Below are positions 16,914 through 22,973 of a stretch of DNA of 64,000 bases, in pieces. A program made the translations under genes and the position numbers. The stretch is from Tolypothrix sp. NIES-4075. GTDB lineage: Bacteria; Cyanobacteriota; Cyanobacteriia; Cyanobacteriales; Nostocaceae. How positions within the stretch are numbered: position 1 is the stretch's first letter; every line of letters begins with the position of its first letter. The notes under the pieces were generated by a model. It was not told where the DNA came from. It worked only from the letters and a program-made list of their open reading frames with translations, and did no database searches. The DNA is taken from positions 1,375,828-1,439,827 of the forward strand of contig NZ_BDUC01000001.1 of NCBI RefSeq assembly GCF_002218085.1, given 5' to 3'.

Positions 16914-18746
16914 GTGTCAAGACAGAAAAAGAGTGAGGAAACTGGAGAGGCGTTTAAAAAATTACTTGAACAAAAGGGATTTAACCAGTACAAACTTGTG
17001 CAAGCAACTGGTCTAGATAAAAGTTTGATTAGTAAGATTGCCAATGGCTTTACCGCTAGTCCTAAGCCAGTAACACTTGAAAAAATAGCGGTCGCATTGA
17101 AAGTTGAACTGGGTGAACTAACAAGAATATTTGCTCAATTGCATAACTCAGCCACCCCTCAAGCACAACAGTTAATTACTGAGGTAACAGTATCAAAAGA
17201 TCCTAATTTTGTGGGACGTGAGGAGGCGATCGCGCACCTTAACGACTTGGTTAATGAAGGTGCAAAGGTTATCCTCATCCAAGCTAAAGGTGGTGTAGGA
17301 AAAGCCACCCTAGCTCGTAAATTCTTTCAGGAGAAAGGTTTACAGCCTTTTGAAATCCGCATCGGTATGGAGACTCAGGACATTACACCTGTAGAAAAAT
17401 TACTTCAAGACTGGCTAAAGTCAGATTTTAAAGAGGAGCCTAATGAAGATTTCGGCATGATGCTAAAGCAACTGAAGCGCAAACTAGAGGCTCACAAAAT
17501 TGGTGTGTTTATTCATAACCTCGAATCTGCTCTGGATGGAAAGGGTAAGTTTATCCCACCTCATCGCCGCTATGTTGAGCTACTTAACCTTTTAGCTGAT
17601 CCAGATGTTCAGTCCATCACAATCGTTACAAGTCGTGAGTGCCTTAATGAGTCAAAACTTAAAGTTGAACTTTACAAGTTGCCATCTTTAGATGAAATGG
17701 CGTGGCGAGACTTTTTTAGTAGCCAAAAAATTGATACTGATTTCCAGGCTTTCACTGATATACACAAAGCCTATGGTGGTAATGCTAAAGCTATGGAAAT
17801 CCTTTGTGATGTAGTAATTAAGCAAGAATCTTATAAAGGCGATATACAAGCTTATTGGCAAGCAAATCAGGCGGATTTGTTAATTGAGGGAAAGTTAGAA
17901 GATTTAGTTGCCAGTCAATTCAACCGTCTGCAACAACTCGATCCAGATGCTTATCGGCTTCTCTGCCGTTTAGGATGCTATCGCTATCAAAACCTGCCTT
18001 CAGTAACTATTGAAGGACTTTTGTGCTTGCTGTGGGATGTGCCAGAAGAACTACAGAAGCGGGTGGTTAAATCTTTGGAAGATTATAAGTCTTTAGTCGA
18101 GTGTAAAAACGGCGAATACTGGCTGCATCCTGTGATTCGACAAGAGGCAATAAGTAGACTGAAGCGAAATGGCGAATGGGAATCAGCTAACGGTAGAGCT
18201 ATAAAGTTTTGGCAAATATATTTTTCACATATATTAAAAACTGAACAATTAGAAATAAATAAAATTGATTTTAATTTAGTTGAAAACTATCAAGAAAAAT
18301 TGGATTTAATTATAGAGACTGCGGAAGCTATAGCTAATTATAATATTTATAAAGATGAACTTGTCGTAATTGAATTTATCCATCACTCTTTAAAGTTTTA
18401 TGATTTAGAGTCATTGGAAGAATTAATTTTACAGTCAAATATTTACGAGAATACAGGTTTCAGCTTATTGAGAGAAAAAATATCTGAATTTGTTGAATGG
18501 CGGATAAATTTAGGTAAATCACTTTATGAATTAGGAGAACCTACACACACATTAGCAGTAATTGATAAAAAAGAAGGTAAGTTTACAGAAAGCAAAGAGC
18601 AATTTACGTATTACAAAAGATGTTTTTACGTAGGTCAACGTTTTTTGAAAACAGCTTTGGATATTGCTAATCAATTGAAATTATATAGATTAGTAAATGA
18701 AGTACAGCTTTTGCTGGCTAGGTTTCAATCCTACTCTATTGATTAG
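16914..18746 (+). CDS. XRE-type HTH fused to a degenerate STAND/NB-ARC NTPase
   Basis: Residues ~1-80 are an XRE-like DNA-binding domain (AFKKLLEQKGFNQYKLVQA, TGLDKSLISKIANG, VTLEKIAVALKVELGEL). Then NFVGREEAIAHL and an NTPase core, followed by a helical C-terminal half. The nucleotide motifs are altered: Walker A is AKGGVGKATLA (~125), with alanine where the Mg-binding Thr/Ser should be, and the Walker B strand is GVFIHNLESA (~200), with His for the Asp. Codons GGA AAA GCC ACC confirm the change. Hydrolysis is therefore doubtful. I place the start at the GTG at 16914, with AGAGG upstream, rather than the TTG at 16848. The 3' third is AT-rich and less conserved in style. Confidence 0.8.
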   Translation: MSRQKKSEETGEAFKKLLEQKGFNQYKLVQATGLDKSLISKIANGFTASPKPVTLEKIAVALKVELGELTRIFAQLHNSATPQAQQLITEVTVSKDPNFVGREEAIAHLNDLVNEGAKVILIQAKGGVGKATLARKFFQEKGLQPFEIRIGMETQDITPVEKLLQDWLKSDFKEEPNEDFGMMLKQLKRKLEAHKIGVFIHNLESALDGKGKFIPPHRRYVELLNLLADPDVQSITIVTSRECLNESKLKVELYKLPSLDEMAWRDFFSSQKIDTDFQAFTDIHKAYGGNAKAMEILCDVVIKQESYKGDIQAYWQANQADLLIEGKLEDLVASQFNRLQQLDPDAYRLLCRLGCYRYQNLPSVTIEGLLCLLWDVPEELQKRVVKSLEDYKSLVECKNGEYWLHPVIRQEAISRLKRNGEWESANGRAIKFWQIYFSHILKTEQLEINKIDFNLVENYQEKLDLIIETAEAIANYNIYKDELVVIEFIHHSLKFYDLESLEELILQSNIYENTGFSLLREKISEFVEWRINLGKSLYELGEPTHTLAVIDKKEGKFTESKEQFTYYKRCFYVGQRFLKTALDIANQLKLYRLVNEVQLLLARFQSYSID

Positions 18747-18782
18747 TTTAACAAGGTTTGGGGGGAGTGCGATCGCCTAAAA

Positions 18783-19118
18783 TCACCCCACCGCAAAATC
18801 TGTAAACGATCGCACATACGGCGTGTGAAACCCTAATACAATATCTTCCTTAGCTACACCCATTTCCACTAATTCCATCGCGATATCATTTTCAGTACCA
18901 TTCCACTGAATCCAAATTTTGCCATTCTTAATATCAAGATGCATCACAGGACCAAAAACCCGCCGTCGATTGCGCCAACCAACATAAGAAAGCTGATAGT
19001 GGTCATGCTTCGTGTCAAAAATGGTTTGCACTTCTACACCATCTTCCCCAGAGTCACGCGCTGCATACTTTGTCAGTAATTGTTGAATATAATCTCGATA
19101 TTCTTCTAGCTTTGCCAT
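18783..19118 (-). CDS. xisI: XisI family protein
   Basis: 111 residues matching XisI, first described as one of two accessory proteins (with XisH) that control excision of the fdxN element by recombinase XisF in heterocyst-forming Anabaena. Typical features: N-terminal LEEYRDYIQQLLTKYA, VEVQTIFDTKHDHYQL, HLDIKNGKIWIQWNGTE, and the C-terminal GVAKEDIVLGFHTPYVR, TDFAVG. It lies 65 bp downstream of xisH in the same direction, the usual pair order. No xisF recombinase is in the window. In most genomes such pairs are not linked to any known element, so another role is likely. Confidence 0.9.
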   Translation of the reverse strand: MAKLEEYRDYIQQLLTKYAARDSGEDGVEVQTIFDTKHDHYQLSYVGWRNRRRVFGPVMHLDIKNGKIWIQWNGTENDIAMELVEMGVAKEDIVLGFHTPYVRSFTDFAVG

Positions 19119-19183
19119 CGCACAACCTCTTCTTTTTCATCATCGTAAATAAGTAAATTAACTTCAGTACGTTGAATCACCGA

Positions 19184-19525
19184 CTAAACAAATGGCTGTG
19201 TAAAAAAATCATCATAAATGTAAAAAGGTACTGCTAAATATAGAGTTTGCTCATAGCCAAAATCTGCCAAAGCATAGCGGTAGTTAATATATTGTCCTAC
19301 TGCGGTATGGAATTCAGCCATTGTAGAAGCACTCAAAAAACTTTTGACTTCAACGGCGATTTTTCTTTGATCGCGTTGTGCAGCAATAATTTTTTCGGCT
19401 CCTAAGTCTATATAAAGTTTGGTTCTAGAGCTTATACGGATAGTCAGTGGGTCATCGGTTATCGTCCACCCATCTTTTTCAAGTGCAGTTTTTACAGCGT
19501 CGTGAAATCTATCTTTGGCTGACAT
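19184..19525 (-). CDS. xisH: XisH family protein (endonuclease-like fold)
   Basis: Partner of XisI. The start MSAKDRFHDAVKTALEKDGW is the family N terminus; I therefore use the ATG at 19525 and not the longer frame from 19579. The family has a PD-(D/E)xK nuclease-like core, and the residues are visible: an acidic residue in LYIDLGAEKIIA and EVK in RKIAVEVKSFLS, followed by FHTAVGQYINYRYAL and LYLAVPFYIYDDFF. 113 residues is normal. Whether it cuts DNA is not known to me. It and xisI form a two-gene operon. Confidence 0.9.
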   Translation of the reverse strand: MSAKDRFHDAVKTALEKDGWTITDDPLTIRISSRTKLYIDLGAEKIIAAQRDQRKIAVEVKSFLSASTMAEFHTAVGQYINYRYALADFGYEQTLYLAVPFYIYDDFFTQPFV

Positions 19526-19671
19526 ATTCTGCCAATGACCACCACTGCCAGTATTGTAGCAACGATAGAATAGCATCATCGCCTACCGAGAAAGCTTTGT
19601 TTGTATAGTCGCACATCGCAATTTAATCTGTGCGATCGCCTTCTCGCAATTTTATATTTATCATAAAATAA

Positions 19672-19782
19672 GGGCGGGTGCGGGATTTGAACCCGCCGAT
19701 CCCCAAAATGGTGGAGATTTTAACCGATAACCCTAAGTTCTTCGTCCTGTGAAGGTAAGTTATGAACCAGGAAAACCCGCCA
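19672..19782 (-). ncRNA. Candidate tRNA-like Y RNA, copy A (downstream of Ro60)
   Basis: Acceptor-like ends GGCGGGT (minus, from 19781) and ACCCGCC (to 19673) pair over 7 bp, and a perfect T arm GCGGG-TTCAAAT-CCCGC precedes the 3' strand. There is no D arm. In its place is the Y module: TCCTGGTTC pairs with GAA(C)TTAGGG over 9 bp with one bulged C, at the place where the other copies bulge a U; next to it is GGACGAAG. An extra hairpin ATCTCC...GGGGAT follows. No CCA is encoded. This copy is the least tRNA-like, and the bulged C recalls the Ro-binding helix of animal Y RNAs. Confidence 0.65.
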
Positions 19783-19785
19783 AGA

Positions 19786-19893
19786 TTGAGGGGGGGGAAG
19801 CAGGGGAGGCAGGGGGGCAGGGGGGCAGGGGGCAGGGAGCAGGGGAGCTATTACCCATTACCCATTACCCATTACCCATTACCCAATGCCCCA
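19786..19893. repeat. G-rich tract plus CCCATTA heptamer array behind Ro60
   Basis: GGGGGCAGGGGGCAGGGAGC-like purine tract followed by five to six copies of TTACCCA/CCCATTA. It fills the space between the Ro60 stop and RNA copy A. The two halves are not well complementary here, unlike at 25937 and 61189. Confidence 0.8.
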
Positions 19894-21495
19894 TTACAAT
19901 TCACCCGTAGCCAGCATCTGAATAATCCGAGGAATTCCCGGATCGAATCCGCCTAAATCCCAGGAAAGCGGATCTTTCGGGTCTACCAAGGTAATTTGGT
20001 AAGGTGTCAGGGTGACATACACTGCTTTGACATCGGGATTCACCTTTTGCCGATACTTAGCTAGTGCTTGACTCGGATGCTTGTAACCAGCCCATGATTC
20101 TGAATCTGTCCAAAAGCAAACGACATCTGCTTTAAACTTATTCTTAATCATCCAGTCATAAGCCACAGATGCATCTGTTCCGCCGAAGTTTTGATTGCTA
20201 GCTTTGCGAACAGCCGAACCAAAACTATCTTTAGCAGTAATACCCAAATCGCGGAAGTCGGTTGCAAAGCCGCGAATCATGTAGTTTTTCTCAGCTTTTG
20301 CTGTAACTAGCGCCATTGTTGTGGCTATTTCACAACAAGTCAGCCCCATATCCGCAACCATACCACCCATTGAACCAGAAACGTCTACAGCGTGCATGAA
20401 GACTTTATTTGTCGGTTGTACTACATCAAAAGACAATTCAACTGCCTTTTCTAAGATGTCCACAATCCGAGAAACTGGGTTCCAAGTCTTCTGGCTGCGT
20501 CCTAATTTTCCCCCAGATTGATAAGTTTTCAACGCTTTCAAAACATCAATCGGATGGATGCGTCCTTTACGCAGATGTTCTTTGTTGTTGAGAACAGCTT
20601 CTACGCGCAGCAAATTCGCACTTTCGTGAGTTTGCAAAACACCCAGTTCTGTTAGTGAACCGAGGTTACGCAACATTGCACCAATTGGCATTTCAGAGAA
20701 AAGTAGCTGCCAAGCAGCTTTATCCATTTTGCCCACAGGTGCAGCCATTTCGTGGGTTAAGCGTCCTTGAGTAATGGCTTCATGAGTTTGGGTGGGATTC
20801 CGCTTTAACCATTCATACCACCAAATCTGCGCGATCGCCTGCGAAGGAATTTCCCCTGGCAATTCTTCCCAACCTTTAACCACCCACTCAAATAATTGGC
20901 GATGATCTTCTGTAGGTGGCTTGACATGAAACAACCTTAATGCATCGCGATTGGTGAAGCCTTGACGCTGTTGATATTTCAAAAGTTGATAAGCCAAGCC
21001 TTTCACATCTTCCCTAGATAGCCAATTTTTACCAGCTTCGCGCACCACCTTACCAAATCCCCGCAGAGATTTGGTGTAACTCAACCATTCGTAGAAGTGG
21101 CTACCGGTGCGAACAACTTGGGGAAAGATTTCCATAAAAGCTTTTTTCGCTTCTGGTGCTTCACCCATCGACAGCAACACTAATGCAAGGATAGGCGCAC
21201 TGTTATTGATGGCGCGTCCATCGCTAGCATACAAGATTTCTTCGGCAACCCGGCGGGGATTTTCCGCAACAGCTTGTTTTAAAACCGCGACAAAATCCTC
21301 TGTTAATTCCTGCTTTCCGGCATAATAAGTGCTTTGTGCTGTGCCTACCAGCAAACAGCGACGTAGCATTTTCCAAATGCCAGCATCAAACATAAAGCCA
21401 CCACTACGTCCCTGGATCATCTCTGCTTCCCGTCCGGGGATAGGCTTATTTTGTGGTGTACTTGTCTTGTTTTTTGTAAAGAACTTATAGTTCAT
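19894..21495 (-). CDS. rsr: Ro60 orthologue (TROVE-vWA RNA-binding ring protein)
   Basis: Bacterial Ro60/Rsr. The ring-shaped HEAT-like TROVE domain (residues ~30-350; GGFMFDAGIWKMLRRCLLVG, LRGFGKVVREAGKNWL, GFTNRDALRLFHVKPP, GAMLRNLGSLTELGVL) binds ends of misfolded RNAs in its hole and Y RNA on its rim. The vWA domain follows with a full MIDAS: DVSGSMGG, the Thr in NFGGTDASVAYDW, and the Asp in VCFWTDSESW. In Deinococcus the protein and a Y RNA tether PNPase for structured-RNA decay. I chose the ATG at 21495 (533 residues), preceded by GGGAG; the longer frame from 21561 would run into RNA copy B. Five tRNA-like RNA genes lie upstream on the same strand and one downstream, so protein and RNAs may share a transcript that must be processed. 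Confidence 0.93.
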   Translation of the reverse strand: MNYKFFTKNKTSTPQNKPIPGREAEMIQGRSGGFMFDAGIWKMLRRCLLVGTAQSTYYAGKQELTEDFVAVLKQAVAENPRRVAEEILYASDGRAINNSAPILALVLLSMGEAPEAKKAFMEIFPQVVRTGSHFYEWLSYTKSLRGFGKVVREAGKNWLSREDVKGLAYQLLKYQQRQGFTNRDALRLFHVKPPTEDHRQLFEWVVKGWEELPGEIPSQAIAQIWWYEWLKRNPTQTHEAITQGRLTHEMAAPVGKMDKAAWQLLFSEMPIGAMLRNLGSLTELGVLQTHESANLLRVEAVLNNKEHLRKGRIHPIDVLKALKTYQSGGKLGRSQKTWNPVSRIVDILEKAVELSFDVVQPTNKVFMHAVDVSGSMGGMVADMGLTCCEIATTMALVTAKAEKNYMIRGFATDFRDLGITAKDSFGSAVRKASNQNFGGTDASVAYDWMIKNKFKADVVCFWTDSESWAGYKHPSQALAKYRQKVNPDVKAVYVTLTPYQITLVDPKDPLSWDLGGFDPGIPRIIQMLATGEL

Positions 21496-21531
21496 AACTT
21501 CATCTCCCAGCCCTTGCGGGCAAAATGAAAG

Positions 21532-21658
21532 GTGGCGGAGCAGGATTTGAACCTGCGACATCCCGATTAACAGTCGATAACCCTCAATTCGTCGGCTCTT
21601 TCAAGCAAGTTGTGAACAAGGATATTTTTGGCGCTCTACCAACTGAGCTACCCGCCAC
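21532..21658 (-). ncRNA. Candidate tRNA-like Y RNA, copy B (tRNA-Asn-like)
   Basis: Read on the minus strand: acceptor GTGGCGGG/TCCGCCAC (8 bp), TA at positions 8-9, D arm GCTC-AGTTGGTA-GAGC, then the Y module (ATCCTTGTTC pairing with GAATTGAGGGT, 10 bp with one bulged U), then an anticodon-arm mimic TCGA-CTGTTAA-TCGG with GUU at the anticodon place, and a T arm GCAGG-TTCAAAT-CCTGC. No CCA is encoded. Its 3' end is 36 bp before the Ro60 start. A normal tRNA would not have ~55 nt between D and anticodon arms, so I favour a Y RNA over a tRNA with an intron. Confidence 0.8.
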
Positions 21659-21674
21659 ATGAAATTTTGGATTT

Positions 21675-21805
21675 TGGCGTGGCGAGGTGGAACTCGAAGC
21701 CACCATCTCCCGGCTGGACGATAACCTTCAATTCTCCGTCCCGTTAGGGCTAAATTGCGAATAAAGGATATTTTTCCGGGTATTCTGCCATTAAACTATC
21801 GCCAC
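21675..21805 (-). ncRNA. Candidate tRNA-like Y RNA, copy C
   Basis: Acceptor GTGGCGA/TCGCCAC (7 bp) followed by G and an encoded CCA; TA at 8-9; weak D arm GTTT-AATGGCA-GAAT; CCCGG before and CCGGG after the module could close an anticodon-like stem. The Y module is CCTTTATTC with GAA(T)TGAAGG, 9 bp and the same bulged U, with compensatory pairs relative to B and D. The T stem GGTGG/CCACC has an enlarged loop around TTCGAGT, so its tRNA mimicry is imperfect. Confidence 0.75.
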
Positions 21806-21831
21806 ATGAAATTTGAGATTTTGAATTTATT

Positions 21832-21960
21832 TGGTGTAGTGGGGCGGGATTTGAACCCGCGAATGCTCGTTTTTATACGATAACCCTCAATTCGTCGTCC
21901 TTTTCAGGCAAGTTGTGAACAAGGATGTTTAGCGCCTTAAACCACTTGGCTACCCACCAC
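21832..21960 (-). ncRNA. Candidate tRNA-like Y RNA, copy D (class II tRNA-like)
   Basis: Acceptor GTGGTGGG/CCCACTAC (8 bp, one G-U), then encoded ACCA; D arm GCC-AAGTGGTTTAA-GGC like a Leu/Ser tRNA; Y module identical to copy B in its paired strands; a small hairpin TCGT-ATAAAA-ACGA in the anticodon-arm place; T arm GCGGG-TTCAAAT-CCCGC, perfect. The anticodon-like loop is only six bases, so decoding is not possible by the usual geometry. Confidence 0.8.
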
Positions 21961-21989
21961 ATGATAAGAAAGCTCATTCAAAATTTATT

Positions 21990-22118
21990 TGGTGTAGCGG
22001 AGCAGGACTCGAACCTGCGACCTCTCGAACCCAAGTCGATAACCCTCAATTCGTCGTCCTTTTCAGGCAAGTTGTGAATAAGGATGTTTAGCGCTCTATC
22101 CACTGAGCTACCCGCCAC
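21990..22118 (-). ncRNA. Candidate tRNA-like Y RNA, copy E (tRNA-Pro-like loop)
   Basis: Acceptor GTGGCGGG/TCCGCTAC (8 bp) and encoded ACCA; TA; D arm GCTC-AGTGGATA-GAGC; Y module ATCCTTATTC with GAATTGAGGGT, where an A-U pair replaces the G-U of B and D; anticodon-arm mimic TCGA-CTTGGGT-TCGA with UGG at the anticodon place; T arm GCAGG-TTCGAGT-CCTGC. This is the most complete tRNA mimic of the set. Confidence 0.8.
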
Positions 22119-22153
22119 ATGAAAATTCGCACGTTTTGTATTTCTAATTAATT

Positions 22154-22277
22154 TGGTGTAGCAAAGCGGGATTTACACCCGCATTTCCAGCACCTTTGGG
22201 GGACACTTTCGCGATAACCCTTTATTCTTCGACCCTCACGGATAAAATTGGCGCTCTACTATTGAGCTACTTGCCAC
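22154..22277 (-). ncRNA. Candidate tRNA-like Y RNA, copy F (first in the array, diverged)
   Basis: Acceptor GTGGCAAG/TTTGCTAC (8 bp with G-U pairs), encoded ACCA, TA, D arm GCTC-AATAGTA-GAGC, T arm GCGGG-TGTAAAT-CCCGC with TGT for the usual TTC. The module keeps GTCGAAG and GAATAAAGGGTTATCG but lacks the UUC half of the 5' strand; a weaker alternative helix (TTTTATCC with GAATAAAG) is possible. The part after it is longer and C-rich. It may be a degenerate or specialised copy. Confidence 0.65.
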
Positions 22278-22353
22278 ATGAAGTTTTGGTTTTGAGATTC
22301 AATGCAAATACTGCTAAAAGCTTACTCCTTTTTCTACATCAGCTTGTATTATT

Positions 22354-22382
22354 AATGTAGTCTATGTAGTATAAGTTGTCAA
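22354..22382 (-). promoter_or_regulatory. Sigma70-like promoter of the Y RNA-Ro60 array
   Basis: On the minus strand TTGACA (22382-22377) is followed after exactly 17 bases by TACATT (22359-22354). Transcription would start near 22347, about 70 bases before RNA copy F. No other strong promoter is seen inside the array, where spacers are only 20-35 bp, so a polycistronic precursor is inferred. Confidence 0.6.
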
Positions 22383-22439
22383 GTAGTTGGGGAAATTAAT
22401 TTTTGAGTTCGTCAGTCTGGTAAGATTTACGAAGAAAGA

Positions 22440-22890
22440 TTCACAAAAAGTCGCGGGTCGTCGTGTAGAAGCCACTTGACTTAAGGCAGTGGAGGAAACA
22501 CGCCACGAGTGGTTTTAACCACCGTGAAAAATGATAAAATTAAAGTGTGAGTAGGAATAATCATCTGCGTGTTGAAGTGTTTTGTAAGGAGTGACTCCTG
22601 ATTTGCCTCGGAGAAAGCACAAGTTGTAGCCCTGGGTAAACAAGTAATGGGAAAACACAGAGCGTACCCAACTTGCTTGTGATGAACTCCGAAAGCATTA
22701 ATTGAATCTTAAGTAAGCGCAATTGCAATACCGATCGTAGTGGTAGTTGTTTTGAGCGTCTAGGGGGATATTTGACTATCCCTTTTAAGCTAGGTCTTAG
22801 AGAATCTGCGCGTCTGAAGACCGCAGAGTGTCAAGCCCGTCAGCTATGTTGCTATAGATGACTATTGGTTTAAAGCCTGGTCATCAGAGG
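22440..22890 (+). ncRNA. Unidentified structured RNA candidate
   Basis: No reading frame, but many nested stems on the plus strand: CCACT/AGTGG at 22472-22492; GTGGTTTTAACCAC at 22509-22522; AGGAG/CTCCT at 22587-22599; a three-part long stem CGGAG...CTCCG, CACAAG...CTTGTG and TGGGTA...TACCCA spanning 22609-22691; GGGATA/TATCCC at 22765-22782; TCTGCG...CGCAGA with an inner GTCT-GA-AGAC at 22805-22827; GATGAC/GTCATC at 22857-22885. The left end (TAGAAGCC, hairpin, GGAGG) resembles right ends of TnpB elements, so a relic or solo omega-type guide RNA is one idea; HEARO-like RNA is another. Strand and boundaries are uncertain. Confidence 0.4.
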
Positions 22891-22973
22891 CACGCGATCG
22901 CCTAAAATAAATAATTTTTTCCTTTCACCAAACTCCATCTATTTACAGGTGCAGTTCTTCTAACTCCTAACTC

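Noticed and set aside
19762..19956. 64-codon plus-strand frame
   Set aside because: Built from G-rich and CCCATTA repeats behind Ro60.
21532..22277. Ordinary tRNA genes for Asn, Pro, Gly, Leu/Ser and others
   Set aside because: About 50 nt stand between the D arm and the anticodon-side hairpin in every unit, the same module recurs, and acceptor stems are 8 bp in most. Next to Ro60, Y RNAs explain this better.
21532..22277. Group I introns in tRNAs
   Set aside because: Inserts are far too short, do not sit in the anticodon loop in B and E, and lack P3/P7-type elements. Group I introns in cyanobacterial tRNAs are typically over 200 nt.
22540..22720. Group II intron start (GTGTGAG) and domain V
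   Set aside because: GTGTGAG is present at ~22555, but no domain V hairpin, no reverse transcriptase and no proper 3' end follow.
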